NCBI GenBank assembly: GCA_031844405.1
Contig: JAUZVC010000002.1
Coordinates: 620,001 to 684,000, forward strand
Direction: 5' to 3'
Source of the DNA: Knoellia sp031844405
GTDB taxonomy: Bacteria > Actinomycetota > Actinomycetes > Actinomycetales > Dermatophilaceae
DNA: 64,000 nucleotides
Below the pieces are notes generated by a model. It was not told the origin of the DNA, did no database searches, and worked only from the letters and a program-made list of their open reading frames with translations. Positions 63,003-64,000 of this stretch are shown one piece after another; within the stretch, counting starts at the first letter, position 1; each line of letters opens with the position of its first letter. Position numbers and translations under genes: made by a program.

Positions 63003-63485
63003 TCACCTTCCGCCGCGGGCGGGCAGCCTCCGCATGGTCGGGAACGCCGACTCCGTGAAGCCCATCGAGCGGTAGATGACGGCGCCCTCGGTCGTGGCGG
63101 CGAGGTCGACGCGGTCCACTCCCGCGTCCTCCTCGAGCCATCGCACGAGCTCGGTCATCACCGCGCGGGCGAAGCCGCGGCCGCGGGCGTGGGGGAGGGT
63201 GGCGACGTTGGAGACGAACCCGAGGCGGCCGTGGGGGAGGGTCGGCGCCGGGATGGCCGGCACCAGCTCGGCGAGGCCCCCGGCGAGCACCTGGCCCTCC
63301 TCCTCGACGACGAGGACGAGCGTCTGCCGGTCGTCGACCTTCGTGGTGAACCACGCCCGTGCTGCCTCCCGCCACGTCGCGTCGGCGAGGGCGGCCGGCG
63401 GCGTGCCCATCGCCTCGAACATGAGCACCCGCAGGCGCAGGAGGTCGTCGAGGTCGTCCGCCGTGGCGCGTCTCGGGCCGGTCAT
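63003..63485 (-). CDS. GNAT family acetyltransferase
   Basis: A 160-residue N-acetyltransferase. The acetyl-CoA loop is ATLPHARGRGFARAVM, and the last motif is GAVIYRSMGFTES. Substrate unknown. It is convergent with rho and follows the permease on the same strand. Confidence 0.85.
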   Translation of the reverse strand: MTGPRRATADDLDDLLRLRVLMFEAMGTPPAALADATWREAARAWFTTKVDDRQTLVLVVEEEGQVLAGGLAELVPAIPAPTLPHGRLGFVSNVATLPHARGRGFARAVMTELVRWLEEDAGVDRVDLAATTEGAVIYRSMGFTESAFPTMRRLPARGGR

Positions 63486-63494
63486 GCGGCGACG

Positions 63495-64000
63495 CTAGTC
63501 GAGGGTGGGTGCGCCCTTCGCGTCCTTTTCGGCGGCCACGTCGCGGCGTCGGCCGTAGCCGGTGGCGACGAGGTTGCCCGGGGCGAGGTTGGAGTGGCGG
63601 CGGCCGTAGCCGAAGTAGACGACGAGCCCGAGCGCGAGCCAGGCGAGGAAGCGCAGCCACGTGCCGACCGCGAGGCTCGCCATGAGGCCGACGCAGCTGA
63701 GCGCCGAGACGATCGGCAGCAGCGGCACGGCAGGGGTGCGGAACGGGCGGTGCATGCGCGGCTTCGTGCGCCGCAGGACGGCCACGGCGATCGAGACGAC
63801 GAGGAAGGCGAAGAGCGTCCCGATGCTCACCATCTCGGCCAGCGTGTGGAGAGGCACGAAGGCGGCGAGGGCGCAGACGACGGCGGTGGTGACGACCGTG
63901 ATCCGCAGCGGGGTGCGGAAGCGGGGCGAGATCGCGCCCACCGAGGGCGGGAGGAGCCCGTCGCGGCACAGCGCGAAGCCGATCCGGCCCATGGCGACGA
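63495..64000 (-). CDS. APC-family amino-acid permease (partial, C-terminal part)
   Basis: The frame runs off the right edge; about 168 residues are visible. Four membrane helices follow a loop GRIGFALCRDGLLPPS, and the region RRTKPRMHRPFRTPAVPLLP is typical of cationic amino-acid permeases of the APC family. The tail is basic then acidic and cytoplasmic. The start and the first eight or so helices are outside the window. Confidence 0.85.
   Translation of the reverse strand, partial: VAMGRIGFALCRDGLLPPSVGAISPRFRTPLRITVVTTAVVCALAAFVPLHTLAEMVSIGTLFAFLVVSIAVAVLRRTKPRMHRPFRTPAVPLLPIVSALSCVGLMASLAVGTWLRFLAWLALGLVVYFGYGRRHSNLAPGNLVATGYGRRRDVAAEKDAKGAPTLD

Overview
The window is chromosomal DNA from a high-GC Gram-positive actinobacterium (roughly 70% GC by eye). 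The evidence is frequent GTG starts, many genes whose -10 box sits 6-9 bp before the start codon (leaderless mRNAs), a WhiB7 regulator, a SigR/RsrA pair, nickel superoxide dismutase with its SodX maturation peptidase, the 24-residue ribosomal protein bL37, an actinobacterial fused 2-oxoglutarate dehydrogenase (Kgd) and an extended Rho. The gene set suggests an Intrasporangiaceae-like (Micrococcales) host; that placement is an inference. I see no rRNA, insertion sequence, prophage, CRISPR array or replication origin.

Layout. 1-14.0 kb: end of a UvrD2-type helicase, the whiB7 leader (promoter, upstream ORF, intrinsic terminator) and whiB7, a cysteine dioxygenase-rhodanese operon preceded by a tiny ORF ending in a cysteine cluster, a base-excision glycosylase, an ABC1/AarF kinase-like protein coupled to a CxxC/CxxC protein, a DUF45 metallopeptidase, a NUDIX hydrolase, a DUF2342 protein, MoaE, the YlbL PDZ-Lon protease, a PPA1309-type protein and a large UPF0182 membrane protein. 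This follows the uvrD2-whiB7-Rv3197-Rv3193 neighbourhood of mycobacteria as I remember it. 14-20.5 kb: FUSC transporter, initiator tRNA, SRPBCC protein, type II NADH dehydrogenase behind a leader with a terminator, and an active/inactive M16 peptidase pair. 20.5-27.6 kb: HisN and a five-gene oligopeptide ABC transporter. 27.6-34 kb: DoxX-AroA-RsgA, SRAP protein, hydrolase, ferritin, SigR-RsrA and bL37. 34-42 kb: a 43-residue exported peptide with two membrane HD proteins, SodX-SodN, malic enzyme, homocysteine methyltransferase, oxidoreductase, SGNH hydrolase and DUF6104 protein. 42-53.6 kb: large secreted repeat protein, Kgd, ABC-2 exporter, two CNNM/CBS proteins and tRNA-Arg. 53.6-64 kb: response regulator, argS-lysA-hom-thrC-thrB, rho, an acetyltransferase and a truncated amino-acid permease.

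How the parts fit. Several units concern thiol, redox and antibiotic stress: WhiB7, the cysteine operon, SigR-RsrA, NiSOD and ferritin. The aspartate-family genes lysA, hom, thrC and thrB lie in one run with argS and rho.

The strongest unexplained signal is a dispersed DNA word, GGCATAC/GTATGCC, often extended to GTATGCCGTCCGC. I counted 38 copies by hand, about equal on both strands, against roughly six expected from composition. Copies occur in all reading frames, sometimes at the cost of rare codons. They occur as inverted pairs in hairpins and, three times, directly after a stop codon as TGAGCGGACGGCATAC. This resembles the behaviour of DNA-uptake sequences or HIP1-like repeats and is the main candidate for an undescribed system here. 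Secondary candidates are the secreted micropeptide-HD protein operon, the poly-cysteine upstream ORF and the terminator-bearing ndh leader.
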